A DNA stretch of 64,000 bases from Knoxdaviesia capensis. Lineage: Eukaryota > Ascomycota > Sordariomycetes > Microascales > Gondwanamycetaceae. A model generated the notes under the pieces. It ran no database searches. It was given only the letters and a program-made list of their open reading frames with translations, and was not told the origin of the DNA. The first letter of the stretch is position 1; the number at the start of each line of letters is the position of its first letter. Location of the stretch: contig LNGK01000004.1 in assembly GCA_001510575.1 (NCBI GenBank), forward strand, positions 3,346,667 to 3,410,666, written 5' to 3'. The translations under genes and the position numbers were made by a program. Of the stretch, positions 10,051 to 21,114 are shown piece by piece.

Positions 10051-10519
10051 GTGACAGGAAGAATTGGAGAGAAGAATATGGTGAGAAAGATGTGTGAGAG
10101 GAAGAAAGTTCAGTCTGAACTTGTGACAAGTGGAGGGAATCTCTCTCAATTTGTTTGTGGCCTTGTTTGTTTTTCTTTTTTATGCAAGCCAAAAAACTAA
10201 ATAGGGGGTACTGTTTGAGACACTGTTTTGCACTGTGCTGGTGTGGTGACTTGAACCTACACTTTACCAACGATGTCCCCACTGCTCCGATACACTCTTA
10301 TTAAACTTATAAGTCTAGGATAATAAGAGTAATAGAAGTTTTTCTTTACGATAGAGAGCATGTATTATTATATACTCCGATGGAAGACGGTGGGCCTGGC
10401 CGGCTCGGATGGGAAATGCTTTGGCCGGTCTGTAGCGGCAGGCCGCTCTTGCGGTGAGCCACCGGCGGGGTGCCGCAGCTCCGGTGGTCGTCGCCGCCGC
10501 CCAGCCCGTTATCGCGGGA

Positions 10520-11103
10520 CTAGGCCTTGGCTGCTGCGTTTCTGCTCCGAGTGCTTGTGTCACTGCCCCGCGAGCTGCTGGGGGAAGGTTCGGGCTGGTT
10601 ATGCGGTAGGCTCATCGCCTCGAGAGCAGGCGGTCCACTGGCACCCGGGTCATGCTCTCTGGCTACCGTTTTGCGAAGTGGTAAAGGGCTGGCTGATGGG
10701 GGAAGAGTCGGCTTCATCCTCCGGCTTGCGCTTTTTGGAGGGTTTCGGGCTTGGGTATAGCATCAACTGCGTAGTCGCGCGCCGGCGGAGGCTTCAACAC
10801 GTCCCGGGTCTGCTGAAGAGGCATCCCGAGGAATAGAGAGCAAGTGTGACCGAGGTAAGGGCCGTCCCGGGGGACATAACACCTCGAAAAAACTGCTGGA
10901 GGAGCTCGCGGCCGATCTCCAGCTCGGACACATAATCCATCGGGGCTTCAAGACCGATCGGGCTATCGGCAGCCAGGACGTTGACTGCTGCCGGGTGGTC
11001 CTCTCCGCTGATGATGCTAGACAGCGCCGTAGCCGGATCCTTTTTTTGACATCAGGCGCGTGGCCCGGGCAATCAAGTCTTTCAAGTCTCGTTCTGAAGT
11101 CAT
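10520..11103 (-). pseudogene. Frame-broken coding relic, unknown family
   Basis: Read on the minus strand from an ATG at 11103, 28 codons end at a TAG (11017-11019). Protein-like sequence then continues in a second frame (SIISGEDHPAAVNVLAADSP and ELEIGRELLQQFFRGVMSPG) to a TGA at 10794-10796. A third frame carries KPPPARDYAVDAIPKPE. Another carries a basic, nuclear-signal-like SKKRKPEDEADSS stretch that stops at 10650, and the last open frame stops at 10520. No GT-AG introns of plausible length join the pieces. I read it as a decayed or frameshifted gene of roughly 190 codons with a low-complexity tail. I do not recognise the family. Sequencing error or chance non-coding frames are alternatives. 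Confidence 0.3.
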
Positions 11104-11158
11104 GCCGAGGGGGAATGGGTTGTGAGGAATCACGGGAGGAGGAGGGGTTGTGCATAAA

Positions 11159-11160
<2 letters not shown>

Positions 11161-11192
<32 letters not shown>

Positions 11193-11217
11193 TCTGGACT
11201 GTACAGTACTGTACAGT
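11161..11217. repeat. (GT)15 microsatellite followed by a 20-bp perfect palindrome
   Basis: Fifteen GT units (11161-11190) are followed seven bases later by ACTGTACAGTACTGTACAGT (11198-11217), a perfect palindrome built from two CTGTACAG units. The same GTACTGTAC words recur elsewhere in the window. Confidence 0.9.
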
Positions 11218-14066
11218 AAGTAGTTGTTGTCTATTACATACATGTTGAGTAAGTGCTGACTGTACCTACCACGCTTCCATGTAGAGTACAGTACATTCAC
11301 CAAGTCACTGAGGAGAGCACCTCGTTCCTGCCTCCAGATGTCCGTCTTTTGTCGTCAAAGTCGTCCCGGCAACGCGATATGCAGGAGTGCGGCGGTGGAC
11401 GCTGATTGGCTGGAAGCCACTTTGCAGCGGAGTCTATGCGGGCCGAAAGTCTGTAAGCGTGTTCGGATTCCTGTGAGAAGGCATGAAGGCGCAACATTGG
11501 AGAGGAATTAAACCAAACAACCAAGTTTATTCAATAACTTCAATTTACTTCCCGCGACTTTTGGCCAGCCCTCAAACGCTTTCAATGGGTACTAGGGTCC
11601 CCCTCGAATTTTGACTGATCTCTTTTTTTCTTTCTCTCTCTGGGCTGGCTGGCTGGCTGGGGGGCAGGGTTGGGGCCCGGAGGTTTTAACGCTCTGGGCA
11701 CATTCTCTTGTCTTGTCTTGTCATCCCATCTTTTTTTATTCTTTTTCCTTCTTCTGGTCTGTCGATTTTAATCCCCTTCTCGGTTCTGGGTAGATTAGCT
11801 GTCTCATGATGTACCAGGGGCGGGGGTTGGGTCCAGCGGCGACCAAACCCGGGGTCTTTTGGTTGTGTGTGTGAGAGTCGTCCCGGATCCGCTGTGCGAT
11901 CGAATGGCAAAAGTGATGTATCCGAAGATTGCCTACCCCTCGTGGACACCAAAGAACAAAACGCCGGAGTTCTTTATGTGGAAAGGCATTGTCATTCTGG
12001 TGGATGGACCATTTCGTGGGCTCGTTAGATAAGACGCATATCAAATGCCTCCTGCGTTCATAAAAAGACGAATATTATCGTCCGGTGTGTGCCCCTGCAT
12101 TTGCGCATCCGAGCAAACAACATCTGCATAAGACAGGAGGAGACTTAAGAGGATTGGCGCAGGGGGGCCGGGGTTTGCCATTGTTGTGCATCTTTCTGTC
12201 TGCACGAGGCCACGGACGTGAATGGCTCCCCCTCTTCTGATCCCGACTCTTTTACGGTCTGCCCCTGACTTGAGGCGGCCTTGTCACCTGCTGTTGAGAG
12301 GCACTTCCACTCCGACCTTACTGACTCCGGTGCTTGCTATTCGTACAGTGCGTACATGAGTATCGCTCTCTCCCCGTAACCTCGGCCACGAATCCCGATC
12401 TCTTGTTTGATATCCTCCTCCTGCTCTGCGCGGGTGCTCTCCCCCCATGTGTTTCTGTAGTATGATCGATAAGCATCTCTCAGCCTCATTCTTCGGTACG
12501 CCTCACTTCGCTTGTCGGGCCTTGGCCAATGCATCGCATTGAAGAAGTTAAATAAAAGCAGGCCTGAATCTTGGGCGAATTGCAACCAGGCGAGGATATT
12601 AAGAGAGAGAGAGAAAGCCTGGTACCGGAGACTTTTGACACCGGAGACGCAAAAACTCGGTAGCGGATAATTTCACCTTGGGATGGCCAGACGCTGCGAT
12701 AGTGGTCGCATTGACAGACAAAGGAAGAGTGGGAGAACTGGAAATGGGAAACGAAAGGTGATGATCTCCCGGGTTGCTTCCGGGTGCGGGTGCGTGTTTG
12801 TGGTAAATTGGGGACCCAAGGCTTGCTTTTTGGTGATAAGCGAGCAGTGGAGGGGGGCTGTGAAGATCACATACTTTTTTTTGGCGCGAGAGATGGCGAC
12901 GCGACGGTGGGGGTTCGAGAGGGGGATTGGTTTAGGGGGATGCTTTCCCTTTATCTTCTCTCGCTTCTTCTGAATACCTACACCACCGACACTTTCACGG
13001 CTACGAGGTCCCACGTCTCTGGGTGGTTTGTGGAGAGAACTTGTGAGCTGCGAGCTTGATTGAGGTGAAAGTGTGCATCTTCTGTAATATCGAGATTTGG
13101 GCAGCGGGCTTGGATGTGATGAGGGCACCAGGGGACTACGGGCCGCGAGAAGTGCTCACGTTGGTGACAATGCACGCGTCCGTGCCCGCGGTATGGGGAA
13201 TCCAAGCTACACCCAGCCTCTCTCTCTGTGTCCTTTCCCTCTTCCATACCTAAGTACTGTACTGTATGTACAGTAGTATGAAGTACTTATGTACGTATGT
13301 CTCCTGGCCCGGAGTTGAGTGTGTCTGTGTCTGTCCTCCGGAGGAGATTTTCCTTTCGTGAATCGGGTGGATCTCGTCTTGGGCTTCACTGGGATGTGCG
13401 GGAGATGCTCACCCAGACACCCAAAGCCGCGCGACCTTGAAAGTGATTTCTAGCTATAGATTCATACGGTCGACCCAAGTACAGTAGACGCGAGCGAGAG
13501 CTGAGAGCGTTTTCATCCCAGCTTTATTTTTTCTCTCGCCTTACTTCGGGAATCTCGCTGTGGCTCTGACCGAGCGCACCTCTCCCCGGAACCGCCGCCG
13601 CTCCCTGCTTGCTAAGATGCCGGCGGCACCGGCCTCCGGGGGCAGGTGGCATCAAGATGCCAGGAAGCAGCAGCCACCAACGGAAACTCTTACCGTATAC
13701 TCCTGCTCCAGCTGGAGTTGTGACAAAAGCCTCCGTGCTCATCCGTTCTTTGTCTCGCTCTCCACAGCCAGCTTCGACGAGTTCGCAAAGCTGAGATCAT
13801 CGCAGCCGCCGCTATTCGAAAACGTCTCACAGCCAGCTTCGGGTCGTGGATTTTGAATCGGTTCTTGGGTTTCTTTTCTTGAATTACTGGAGGAACACTT
13901 ATTTTTTTCATTACACCTGTTTTCGTCGGCCCTCTACTTCCAACTGACTCGCTGACTCAGGTTGATAAGTCAGTCGGTAGTCATAGACACTCAATTCTCC
14001 AGCATCATTTTCCCCATCGATGCATACAACAACGCCTTGATCAAAAAGCACCGCAAGACACGCAGT
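11218..14066. other. Intergenic stretch with no confident gene
   Basis: Between the relic and the protease gene I find no frame with recognisable protein content. It contains GTACTGTAC-type palindromes near 13253-13276, a GGCT tetranucleotide run near 11642-11660, and a TGACTCA at 13953-13959. A pyrimidine-rich stretch with CTGAC and CAG at 13943-13960 looks like an intron branch point and acceptor, so an unrecognised 5' exon or spliced leader of the downstream gene is possible around 13.5-13.9 kb. Confidence 0.55.
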
Positions 14067-14779
14067 ATGCTGGGACTCGGGCTCCCGGGCCATGAAACGC
14101 CGTCCTCCACGCCTGTTCCACCATGTGAGGATGAGCAGAACTACTATTATCACGGACTCCCCAGCGCCCCCAGGCTGGTGGCCCGGACGTCGCCGGAATC
14201 TTGGCCGTATTCTGCCAGAAAGCTTCCACGCCTCAAGATTCTTGGGCCCCCCTCTCATAGCCATGTCCTCAAACCCCTTTGGAACGATGCGTCATCATCC
14301 ATGAGATGCCAAATCATCGATGCCGTGAGGATTCTGAACTGGACTTCTCTGGACATCCTCCGGGCCGGGCATGTGGACACAGACGAGAGCACCCACCCGG
14401 TCATTCTATTTATATCGATAAAGCCCGGTTCCGCTGCGTGGGAACCCGCGTATCGGGTTGCCCTGCTATGCCGACAGATCCTCCGGAGCCACGACATCCT
14501 ATTCATGGAATGTGAGGTCAAGGAGGCCGTCGTATCCTCATCCAGCTCGCCGCACCTTTTACTCCCGAACCAGCTGAACCAAGCCCTCGACTGCTTCAAC
14601 TTCACCGATGCCATCGGCACTGCGATATCTCCTCTCGAATGCCCGACCCGGTCCGGAAGCCGGGGCTTCTACCTGCGAGAACCGGGAACAAAGCGCATCT
14701 TCGGCCTTACCTGCCGCCACGTCCTCTTCGACGGCCCAATCGCAAGCGGACAAGCCGACTTCCAGTACAACCCGGATAC

Positions 14780-14822
<43 letters not shown>

Positions 14823-15653
14823 TCGGAGAACGCATGCCGCCGGGTCATCCAGCCTGGGCCTGGCCATTTCGACACATCTCGCAAGCTCACCGCCGGGAAG
14901 CTGGAGATGCTCCTCGACGAGCAAGCCCGCTTCAGCGCACGCGGCTCGGAAGCCGAGAAGCGGGCTCTCGAAGAAACTATTCAAGACTGTCGGCGCCACC
15001 TCCAACACTATGACAGTATCCCCCAGCCAGGTGATCGCGTCATCGGCCACGTCGTCTACTCGCCAGCATACGCCATCTCCACTCCGACGGCCGAGACCTG
15101 CTTCCTGCGGGACTGGGCGATCATCGAAATAGACCCAGCTTGTCTCCCGGACGACCCAGCCGAGGTGCGCAACCACGTGCCTATGGGCGCATCAAGCCTG
15201 TCGGCAATGACCACGCACGGCATCAACGAGTTCGGGAAGATGCCATACGATAAGTACAATACTATCAGCGGCATCGTTCCTGAACGCGAGCTGAGAAACC
15301 CCCCGCTGGTGACGGTCAGCGATGACGAAGCCCTCCTGGTCGCCAAGTACGGTGCGGCCACCGGGGTCACGGCCGGACTGCTGACCTCAATCAAGTCGCT
15401 GGTGCGGGAAAAGGAGTTTGTCGTGGAGGAGTGCTGTGTTATCGCAGCCCGGCCAATGCGGGGAGTCCGGGGGAACTTTTCGGAGCCTGGAGACTCCGGC
15501 GCGCCGGTGTGGGATAGTCGTGGGCGCGCGGTCGGCATGCTGACTCGAGGGTCGCATGGGCCTGATACCGCCTACGACGTTTCCTATGTGACGTCTCTGG
15601 ACTGGATTCTGGGGGATATTGCGTCGGTTGGGTTCAAGGTTGAACTAGCTTGA
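14067..15653 (+). CDS. Trypsin-fold (PA clan) serine protease-like protein, intracellular, function unknown
   Basis: A single exon of 528 residues from the first in-frame ATG at 14067. The frame is open 35 codons further upstream but without an ATG. The C-terminal half has the order and spacing of a chymotrypsin-fold triad: LTCRHVLFDG with His218, RDWAIIEID with Asp349, and EPGDSGAPVWD with Ser477 in the GDSG oxyanion motif. The DSGAPVWD...GRAVGMLTRG context is like viral- and HtrA-type PA-clan enzymes and certain fungal proteins of unknown role. There is no signal peptide or membrane segment, so it is probably cytosolic or nuclear. Residues 240-253 are a 14-Ser run encoded by 13 AGC codons and one TCG. 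The N-terminal ~215 residues match no domain I know. Proteolytic activity is inferred from the intact triad; substrate and pathway are unknown. It converges with stuA. Confidence 0.75.
14784..14822 (+). repeat. (AGC)13 coding microsatellite (poly-Ser)
   Basis: Thirteen uninterrupted AGC codons encode poly-serine inside the protease-like protein, in the loop between the catalytic His and Asp segments. Its purity suggests a recent, length-variable expansion. Confidence 0.95.
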
Positions 15654-18600
15654 AGCAGCGTTAAAAGCCCTGACTATTATTAATCTATGTGCCGGATTTG
15701 ACTCCGTGTGCGATTACAGCAGCTACGCGATTGTCCTTGGCCGGCTGTGAAGTGTGGCATACGTGATGTGTCTACTGATATCGTCGTATATCCCGGAATA
15801 TATATATATATATATATGCCTGGCCCACCGGTTGTCTCCTTGAGACACCAAACCCCCCGAAGTTCTGGACTTTATATAGTAGAGTATAACTCTCTTCCTA
15901 CTGATCTGCTCGTGAAAGCCCCAGAGCCCAGAGCTGTTGAGAGGAAGGGAATGAAGATCCAGGGGAGAGGTTCTAATGGTATGCAGCACATCCTTAAATT
16001 GATCTCACTCCACCTACCGCTCCATCCAACATGCCCGCACATCAACACGCAACATCGACTTATTTCACACACACATCACATCTCACACACACGTAGAGAA
16101 GGCAAAAACGGAAGACATCCAGTTCATAGTAAGAGTAAAAAGCGCAGAGAAGAAGGAAAAAATAGTAATAAGAAATAAGAAATAGACATTTAGCTCGTTA
16201 GGGTCATTCATAAAAGTTAGTAACAAAAAGTTAAAGAAAAAGGAAAATCCAAGATCAAAACCAAAAAAGCAACAACAAACGCAGCGCACACACACAACTT
16301 TAGAAACAAACCAAGAATCAAACAGACGAAAAAAGAAACAGGATCAAAATCAAGCAACACCATCAAGAAGAGCAGGGGAAGAGAGAAAAACCAAATAACA
16401 CGAACGTAGAAAGCAGGCAAAAAAAAGAAGAGCAACCCAACCAGGAAGAAAAAGCGTCTGAAATCCCCGAGATAATACAACTCCCGAGGAACATCGATCG
16501 AAACAGGGGGGAAAGGAGGCAACTTGGGGGGAAACGATCGGAAAAGAAGAAAAAGAAAAACCGCAACCGGATAGGAGAAGGGGAAATTTTTTGTTGAGGT
16601 TCCAGCAAGAGTGTCGAGATGCTTCCTGCCAGGAATCCTCCCATGATAAATTCTCCCATAACCGAAACTTTTTTTTTGAAGAAAAAAGAGAACAATCGTC
16701 CATGAGAGGACAACCAAGAAACGAAAAGGAATCCACACAGCGGAGAAAAGGAAAAAGACCCAGAAGAAAAAAGTCCACGGAACCAGGTCATGACCAAGCC
16801 CAACTCGTCTCTTCGTGATCTTTTTCTCGGTTTTCCCCGCGTCACATACATCAACACCGTGAGCCATATAATTCATCACCAGACTCCCCCTCCCAACCGG
16901 GGACCGAAAACCAGGGTAATCAAGGAGGAGGAAGAGGAACGTTAAGATTCATCGAAATAAACACGTCCATCGTCATCGTCCAAATCCTGGAAAAATGGGT
17001 TCCCCTGTTGTTCCGAAAACACGTCATATCGTATCGTCTTGATAAACAGATGAAAAAAAAAGAGCACTCGATTCGAAAGAAACAGAGTAAGCGACGTCTC
17101 GCCGAAAGAATGATCGGATATGCATGTACACATCATCAGATATGAAACAACGCCAAACCATCTCGTGCAGACGCCCCAAAGTCATGTATACACATAGGAA
17201 AAAAGAATGGGAAATTGGCGGTAGTAGGACAGGTTTCGAGAGAGAACCCAGTAAGTAAAAGAATCATCATCATCAAAACACATCTTCTGAAACCAAGGCA
17301 ACAAGCGCCAGATAAAATAAAGAATGTTCGCGGGGGGGATAATCAAGCCCCCCGGAACAATGTCCTCCGCCAGGGGAATAAAATTACTCGACAATCGAGC
17401 TGAGGGGGGTTCCAACACTGCTGCAATGGAGTATCCGAGGGTCATAACAGACAAGCCGAGAGCAAGAGATTGGAAGGCCCCAGGTTCGTTGATCGAATCC
17501 ATAAGAGAAAATATCGACGAATACATTATTCGTGCTCGATCGGCCTTGATGTAGACTTTCCAAGAAAGTATATAAAAGGGATGATCGATCGGTCCTGCAC
17601 GCACAGCCTTCGAGAGGAGGCCAGGGAAAGAGAAAAACAACGGATAGAAAGGCGGGAAGTCAACGGTAAATGGCGTTACTGCTTTCTCTCCGTTAGCAAA
17701 GACGCCCCTATCCAGGAGGTGTCATCATCATCATCAGGCTGGCAAAAAAAAGATTCAACTCTGAAACACGCGTGAGAACGTAAGAAGAACGAGAAGAAAA
17801 AAGGGAAATCGGACATTTCCATGTGCGCCCTGTTATCATAAGCGTCGAGGCAAAAGAAAAAGGAGTTGCACTTTCAGCGTGGGAAATCATTTCAGCCATG
17901 TGTACATTGGGAAGACAGCTGTCTAACCCCCCGGGTTCTCCGGAGGGGCCGGCAGTGGTTGTTCATCCCGTCGTGGAGGCGTTATACGGCGTTGGAGGAA
18001 GTCAAAAGAGAATTCGCAAAAAAAAAAGAAACGATCAAAAAGAAGCAAAATGCAAGCTCGCAATCGACAGAAGAAAATAAAATCGTAAAACGTCGTCATC
18101 GAGTCGTCGAATTTTTGGTTCAGAAAAAAGAAAATATCGCATGTCGGATGCCGAGGAATCGTCAAAAGGGAAAGTTTTCAAACATGCTGAAAGAGAAAGG
18201 AAGAAAGCGTTGTAAAAATGCTTCAGGAAAAGCTTCCGCTGAAATAGAAACGCAATGATAGCTCAGAAAATGTAGATGGAAGAAACGAAGATCAGATCGC
18301 AGCATGAAAAGAAGAAATAAAGGAGTGAAAATCGAGTTCGATATGGTGAAACATTGCGTCGTTGAAGAGGGGGTGATGATCGAGTGACGACCTCAGAAAA
18401 AAAGAAGAGCCGAAGATAAAAGCATGCGCGAAGATGTAAAGCGTCCGGTCGAGAAAGAAGATGCAAGAAACCAGAGAAGAATCCACAGTGTGGGTTTTGT
18501 CCGGGTGGTGGTGGTAGAGGCAAGACTGGTGTGCAAGTGCCCAAAAGAAGCCATATGGATTGACACTGAACAAACAAACGAAGAAAGAAAGGAGGGCAAG

Positions 18601-19042
18601 AGACTCAGTGAACTCCTCCTGAGCTGAAGAACAAACAGGAGGAATGTATGGCAAGCGGGGAACCTCTCAGTTCTGCCGACCACACCAAATCCCAGCTGAA
18701 CATATCTCCAGATAGAGGAAACCGAGTGATGAGGATCACTCGCGAAACATCGTCTCATGGCCAACCCAACTCCGCCCGGCTGGCTGTAGTCTTCAATATT
18801 TTTTTCTGGAATCTTATTCAACACCGTCTCTTTAGGAGGTAAGGAGACTATATTTTCAAAGAAAACCAAGTCAGAAATCATTCTTCTCTCCGAAATTATC
18901 TCCCGAAAGGCGTTCCTCCAACATGGGGTGATGGTGGTGGTAATTGGAAGGGGATAAAAAGTTTGAATGTGGAAGATGAATGTGGAAGATGAATTCCAGA
19001 TAATGCGGAGGAATGCTGGTTTCGGGTGCTGTAGATAGGTCT
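15654..19042. other. Convergent intergenic region, strongly A-rich on the plus strand; no gene seen
   Basis: This 3.4-kb interval lies between the stops of the protease gene (plus) and stuA (minus). From about 16.0 to 18.9 kb the plus strand is heavily A/G-biased, so the stuA coding strand is T/C-rich. Long minus-strand frames here (for example 16217-16879) encode Phe/Leu/Ser-only low-complexity sequence and are artefacts of the bias. An AT run sits at 15799-15818. It may hold a long stuA 3' UTR, but I cannot place an end. Confidence 0.6.
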
Positions 19043-21114
19043 TTACCTTCGACGCGACGCCGACATGGCCGAGTTCGAGCGAGCCATGGCGTCATACCCA
19101 GGAGACGGAACACCGGAATCCATGAGGGTCTTGCGGCGCTTCATCTCGTGGCCAGGGGCGGGGCCAGCGCTGGACTGGCGAGGCACCTCGTCATCGTCAT
19201 CACGACCACGCTTCACACCGCCTCCGGTGTTTCCGTTCAGGATGGGAGCAGCCGTGGTGTAGTTCTTGGGCAGCGACTCGGGAGTCTGGGCGTACACATC
19301 GCTGCTGGACGAGCCAGACACCGAGCCCCGGTCATTGTTGACCACGTTGTACAGGTTGTTCGTGGCGGTCTGGACGCGGGGAGGAGTGCTGTAGCCACTC
19401 TGGGTGTAGTACGGCTGGGTAGGAGCGGCACTGCGGGGAGTGGCACGGCCAGAGGGGGGAGGCAGGTTCGGCGAGCCGGTCATCTCGGGAGCAATGTGCG
19501 AATCAGAGGGCAGGCTGTTGACCGCAGGGGGAGGGTAGTTGTAAGAAGGACGGCCGGCATCGTATCCGCTGTCATGGGTATACTCATTCTCGTGCTCGTG
19601 CTCGGGCTCGGGTTCGTCAGAGCCGTGGGCGACAACAGGCGCGATGCTGTGGTGGTCGGAGTGCAGGATAGCCTCAGGCTTGACCTCTTGCGGCTCGTTG
19701 CTGCCAACGGGGCGATTCGACGGCGGGCCCATTTCGCTCTTGTTGTAGCTAGGAGGCTGCGCGTAGTAGCGGTCCTGCTGTTGCGAGTGCGACGACGACT
19801 GGTACGGCGACGGCTGGGTCGACGGGGTGTTGTAGATGGGCCGCGAGTTGTCGTAGCCCTGGCCGCTGGACTGGTAGTGCTGCATGCTCTGCATGTTGTT
19901 TCCCGGCGGGGTCGAAGCTGGAGTGGCAGGCATTGAGCGATGGTGTCCGAGACTAGTGTCAATGGGCATAGGGTGTGTACCTTGCTGCTGGGACCACTGG
20001 AAGCCCTCAGACGAGCCCATGGTCGGGGCCATGACTCCGGATGCGCTGGCAGGCGGAGTGGGGAACGCCGGACCGCGGTCAATGCTCGATCTCGAGATCG
20101 GAGTCGAATGCGAAGGGAGCGTCGGCTGCGGGCCCGGGAGACCGAGCGAAGGGGGGTGGATGGAAGGCAGGCCCTGCGGCGCGGGTTGGCCACTTAGAAT
20201 CTGGCTCTGCTCTTGCTTCCGGCGCTCAGCGGCGGCCATCACCTGGTTGGAGCGGTTCTGGTTCGTAGGGTGGTACAGGAGGGCTCCGATGTTGTGCACG
20301 AACAATGGGTAGAGCATCTCGGTGATCTTCTCCTTGTTGGCAAAGTCGAGGGCACGGTCAAAGGGGATCCTGGAAGAAAGGGAGGGAGAGTTCCAGTTAG
20401 CCCGCTGTCAAACTTTTCCCGCCGAGGAATGCCAGATCTGAAGATGGGAGATTTCCACATACCAGACGCCCTTCAAGTGCATCGGGCCAATCTTGACGAC
20501 ATGGCGGACCTTTTCGGCCTTGAGCAAGCCATCACGGCGGCCACGGGTCATTCCAGCAACATTCAGAAGCTTGGTACCATTGATCATGTGATTGTCTAAG
20601 AGAAAGAGAGAGAGAGAGAGAGACAGATTGTGTTAGCCAGTCAAGGTCGACTTTCAAGCAAGGTGGCAGATTTCTGGGGTAGGAGCGTACCTTCTCTGCG
20701 GGCAACGCAAATGCCCTTGGCCTCAACCTGGAAGCAAAGACTGCCCTCATCTTCCCAGAGAGTAGCAGTAACACGCGGCTTCATGCCGGTAGGGGCGAGT
20801 TGGCCAGTGGTATCCAGGTTCTGGTGGTGATAAGGACCGCCGAGTCCTTGTTGAGGCATGGCCGTCACTGGCGGAGGCAGAACACCGCCGGGCATTCCGT
20901 TGGACACCGGGCCCGAGGTGGGCGGAGTAGCAAGGCCGTTTGCGTAGGCATACTGGCCATAGCTCGTCGGGGGAGGGTACTGGCCCGGGCCGGGATGTAG
21001 TAGGGTGGGTTGTTGCTGGCCGTAGTGTGTCATGGGGCCTGACGGCACCGACTGTGGTTGCTGCTGCTGCGCACCAGGCATGTGCTGAGTGTAGTACATG
21101 TCTCCTTGGCTCAT
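19043..21114 (-). CDS. stuA: APSES transcription factor StuA (developmental regulator)
   Basis: Nuclear DNA-binding protein of the APSES class (StuA/Asm-1/Efg1), which controls conidiophore patterning, sexual development and often secondary metabolism in filamentous fungi. Exons are 21114-20691, 20595-20463 and 20369-19043; introns of 95 and 93 bp interrupt the APSES-coding region and join in frame, giving 627 residues. The APSES core runs from about residue 108 (GMKPRVTATLWEDEGSLCFQ) through INGTKLLNVAGMTRGRRDG and MHLKGVWIPFDRALDFANKE to VHNIGALLYHP (about 215). Flanks are Gln/Pro/Ser/Tyr-rich. A KRRK nuclear signal lies at about 596-599. I chose MSQGDMYY as the start because orthologues begin in this style and a CCTCCAG acceptor-like sequence sits two bases upstream. 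The frame stays open to an ATG at 21393, so a longer isoform of 720 residues cannot be excluded. Confidence 0.97.

Noticed and set aside
9943..10149. 69-residue N-terminal extension of the coiled-coil protein
   Set aside because: It translates a pure pyrimidine promoter tract into Phe/Ser/Leu; the ATG at 9942 starts a typical soluble N-terminus.
16217..16879. 220-codon Phe-rich minus-strand frame resembling a membrane protein
   Set aside because: It arises from an A/G-biased plus strand; no stable hydrophobic helix pattern with loops or family motif, and overlapping frames look the same.
17182..17640. 152-codon minus-strand frame downstream of stuA
   Set aside because: No recognisable domain and it lies in the same biased, probably 3' untranslated, DNA; length fits chance in AT-richer sequence.
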